Source of the DNA: Pyropia yezoensis
Taxonomy: Eukaryota; Rhodophyta; Bangiophyceae; Bangiales; Bangiaceae
DNA length: 64,000 nucleotides
NCBI GenBank assembly: GCA_009829735.1
Contig: CM020618.1
Location: forward strand, 18,027,346-18,091,345
Reading direction: 5' to 3'
Made by a program: the position numbers and the translations under genes. Below, piece by piece: positions 62,037-64,000 of the stretch (the stretch's first letter is position 1; every line of letters begins with the position of its first letter). Under the pieces are notes generated by a model that worked only from the letters and a program-made list of their open reading frames with translations, was not told where the DNA came from and ran no database searches.

Positions 62037-63803
62037 TTACGGATCGACCTCGGCTGCCGCCTCGACCGCCTCGACCGCACGCTTGTCTTGTCGCTTGGCG
62101 AGCACAACGCCAACGCCAATCGTGCGGCCCTCGTCGCGGATCATAAACCGACCAAGCGACGGGAAGGTCTTGTACGGCTCGATACAGATGGGTGCCGCAA
62201 GGGATAGCCGCGCAATTACGGTCATGCCTGGCTTGGCAAACCGCGGGTTCTTCTTCACCTTGTCCCCCTTCTTGTCCAACTCGAACAGCAGCCGCTCGAT
62301 GGTGCACTCCTCCACCGCCGCGTGGCAATGCAGCACCGCTGAGTATCCAGCCACAATAATGCTCTTGTGCTCCAAGATCATCAGGCGCGCATCGAACACA
62401 CGGCAGCCAGCAATTAGGCCCGTGCCTGGGGAACACAACACGAAACCAGGCCGCACGTCGTCCTCTTCAACGCCCTTGATGCGCAGCCGCACGTTGTCGC
62501 CAGGCTCCGCGACAGCGGCCTCAGAGCCCTCCAGCTGCACGTCGTCGACCATCACCTCGGTATTGTTGGGCATGAGGATCAGCTTGTCATTAGGGCGGAT
62601 CACACCGGCCTCCAACTTGCCCAGGACCACCGTGCCCATCTCCTTGTACCGCTCAAACACGGGCAGAACGACTGGAGCCTCGATGAGACGTTCTGGGGCC
62701 TTCAGCTTCTCCAGAATATCCAACAGCGGCTCGCCCTTATACCAGGGGCACGCCTCGGGAGACACCCGGTCGCGCACGTTGGCGCCAGTCAGGCCAGACA
62801 CGGGGAGCCAAGTGAGATCCCCCGCCTTCCATCCAATCTGACGTAGGAACGGCCACAGCTTGGTGTAAACCTCGTCAAAGCGGTCCTTGGACCAGGACAC
62901 ACCATCCTCCTCCATAATCGTTGGGTCGTCCATCTTATTGACGAGGATGATCAGTTGCCGCACGCCCGTCGTCTTGGCCAGCATGGCATGCTCACGGGTC
63001 TGCCCACCACGATCGAATCCTGTCTCAAACTCGCCCTTCCGGGCCGAGATGACCAGAAGGCCCACGTCTGCTTGTGAGGCACCCCCAATCATGTGCGGTA
63101 CGAAGTTCTTATGCCCAGGCGCATCTAGAATGGTGAAGCGCCGGGTGGCAGTCGTGAAGGACGCCCGTCCACACTCTTCTGTCTTGCCCTTGGCCCGCTC
63201 CTGGTCGGTGGTATCCAGGGCCCACGCATACTTCCAGCTCTCACGGTTCTGGGCCTTGGCCTCCCGCTCAAATTTCTCCATCGTCCGCTCGTCCACGTTG
63301 CCCGTCAGGTACAAGATATGCCCAGAGATGGTGCTCTTCCCAGCGTCAACGTGGCCAATAAACACCAAGTTGGCGTGTTTCTTGCCGTCGCCCATGGGCC
63401 CGTCCAGAGAGCTGGATCCGGCATCCCCACCGGCGTCAACGTCGCCAGCACCATCTTCCGCTGCCTGCTTGCCGGGCTCGCCCCCACCAGCAGTCTCAGA
63501 GGCTACAGCCGAAGGGGCGGGCTCCTTTACAGCAGTGGGCGGCGAAGACGACGACGAACCCTCACCCGATGGGTTGGGAGCAGCGCTGCTGGAGGCCGGC
63601 TGGGCAGCATCGCCTCCAGCATTGCTTGCCGAAGACTCAGCAACTGCCGACCTCGGCGCCGCCGTCACCTTCATGGCTCCAATCCCCGCCGTTGCAGCCT
63701 GGAAGGCGGCGGTGGCGTCGCTGGCTTTGGCAGCATCCGCCCCCGGCGTTGGCGGCACGGCCCATGATGGAACAAACTCAGCAGCATTGGGGTTGAACGA
63801 CAT
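62037..63803 (-). CDS. ERF3: eukaryotic peptide chain release factor GTP-binding subunit eRF3
   Basis: 588 residues, one exon. The ATG at 63803 is chosen because MSFNPNAAEFVPSWAV, at the very N-terminus, matches the PAM2 motif through which eRF3 binds poly(A)-binding protein; the 44 in-frame residues upstream look like leader. Residues ~15-140 are a disordered Ala/Ser/Gly/Glu linker without a Gln/Asn-rich prion-type segment. The GTPase domain has GHVDAGKST (150-158), DAPGHK (227-232) and NKMDDP (289-294). Switch I reads KGKTEECGRASF (206-216), where most eRF3 proteins have TVEVGRA. The domain 2/3 barrels follow, ending RFMIRDEGRTIGVGVVLAKR (552-571) and a short acidic tail. WALDTTDQERAKGKT, and IGGASQADVGLLVISARKG separate eRF3 from HBS1 and EF-1alpha. 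It works with eRF1 to end translation at stop codons in the cytosol. Confidence 0.95.
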   Translation of the reverse strand: MSFNPNAAEFVPSWAVPPTPGADAAKASDATAAFQAATAGIGAMKVTAAPRSAVAESSASNAGGDAAQPASSSAAPNPSGEGSSSSSPPTAVKEPAPSAVASETAGGGEPGKQAAEDGAGDVDAGGDAGSSSLDGPMGDGKKHANLVFIGHVDAGKSTISGHILYLTGNVDERTMEKFEREAKAQNRESWKYAWALDTTDQERAKGKTEECGRASFTTATRRFTILDAPGHKNFVPHMIGGASQADVGLLVISARKGEFETGFDRGGQTREHAMLAKTTGVRQLIILVNKMDDPTIMEEDGVSWSKDRFDEVYTKLWPFLRQIGWKAGDLTWLPVSGLTGANVRDRVSPEACPWYKGEPLLDILEKLKAPERLIEAPVVLPVFERYKEMGTVVLGKLEAGVIRPNDKLILMPNNTEVMVDDVQLEGSEAAVAEPGDNVRLRIKGVEEDDVRPGFVLCSPGTGLIAGCRVFDARLMILEHKSIIVAGYSAVLHCHAAVEECTIERLLFELDKKGDKVKKNPRFAKPGMTVIARLSLAAPICIEPYKTFPSLGRFMIRDEGRTIGVGVVLAKRQDKRAVEAVEAAAEVDP

Positions 63804-64000
63804 GGTGGCGACCAAAACGGCAACGACAGAGGAGGACGCCGACACAGACCCGCGTGCGTACCAGTGACGCACCAGCTGGAAGAGCGTCCACCAGTGGAGG
63901 CCACAGACGCTGTCTCCCGGTCCACGAGCAGGCACCCCAGCGTCAGAGAAGCAGTAAAGGTCAGCCGGAACAGAAGTGGAAGCAGGATCAAGACTGCAAC
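63804..64000. other. upstream region of eRF3
   Basis: Presumed 5' untranslated region and promoter of the minus-strand eRF3 gene. No TATA box is obvious. Confidence 0.35.

Noticed and set aside
63804-63935. 44-residue N-terminal extension of eRF3
   Set aside because: The PAM2-like motif directly after ATG 63803 is the expected N-terminal feature, and the upstream part has no similarity to the family.

Overview
This window is nuclear DNA from a GC-rich eukaryote. Spliceosomal introns, a Snu13/15.5K gene, an eRF3 gene and Ty3/gypsy chromoviruses rule out a bacterium. Very high GC outside the transposons, long C/G homopolymers, Ala/Gly-rich proteins, sparse short introns and a DUF4336 protein fit an alga. 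A bangiophyte red alga (Porphyra/Pyropia type) is my best guess, but nothing here proves it. One 500-base N gap (20311-20810) marks a scaffold join.

Layout. 1-5.8 kb: a pair of 1.84-kb inverted arms (11-1850 and 3950-5791) around a 2.1-kb spacer without a recognisable gene. 6.5-7.7 kb: a two-exon DUF4336 gene on the minus strand. 9.4-12.9 kb: a membrane-anchored M14 carboxypeptidase-like gene (minus) whose catalytic residues look replaced and whose frame breaks at long homopolymers. 14.1-15.5 kb: a 159-bp minisatellite open in several frames. 15.7-19.7 kb: a multi-exon Plavaka-like (CACTA superfamily) transposase gene (minus). 20.8-24.2 kb: very GC-rich sequence with no convincing gene. 24.2-25.3 kb: a broken Tc1/mariner-type transposase. 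26.3-29.0 kb: an old gypsy pol fragment joined to a dispersed Cys/His-rich repeat. 29.1-39.9 kb and 43.3-54.1 kb: two copies of one ~10.8-kb chromovirus in opposite orientation. 54.1-57.6 kb: a palindrome, a Harbinger-type transposase fragment and an unknown coiled-coil gene. 57.6-60.6 kb: a less GC-rich intergenic stretch. 60.6-63.8 kb: two convergent housekeeping genes, SNU13 (plus) and eRF3 (minus).

The chromovirus is the centre of interest. The second copy (43303-54127) is complete: two 363-bp LTRs, a 5-bp target duplication (TCGTG), a primer binding site, a polypurine tract, gag with a zinc knuckle, and pol (protease, RT, RNase H, integrase, chromodomain) in the -1 frame relative to gag. 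Between pol and the 3' LTR it carries a further ORF of 815 codons on the opposite strand. That ORF is open in both copies, even though the gag and early pol of the first copy are broken by many single-base indels. It resembles nothing I recognise. A cluster of short hairpin repeats lies between the convergent ends of pol and the antisense ORF.

How the genes relate: the housekeeping genes (DUF4336, M14-like, coiled-coil, SNU13, eRF3) show no operon-like link. The rest is a nest of transposons of at least five kinds. All four introns with both ends resolved, plus one further candidate donor, begin GTACGTT, which looks like a species-level 5' splice-site preference.
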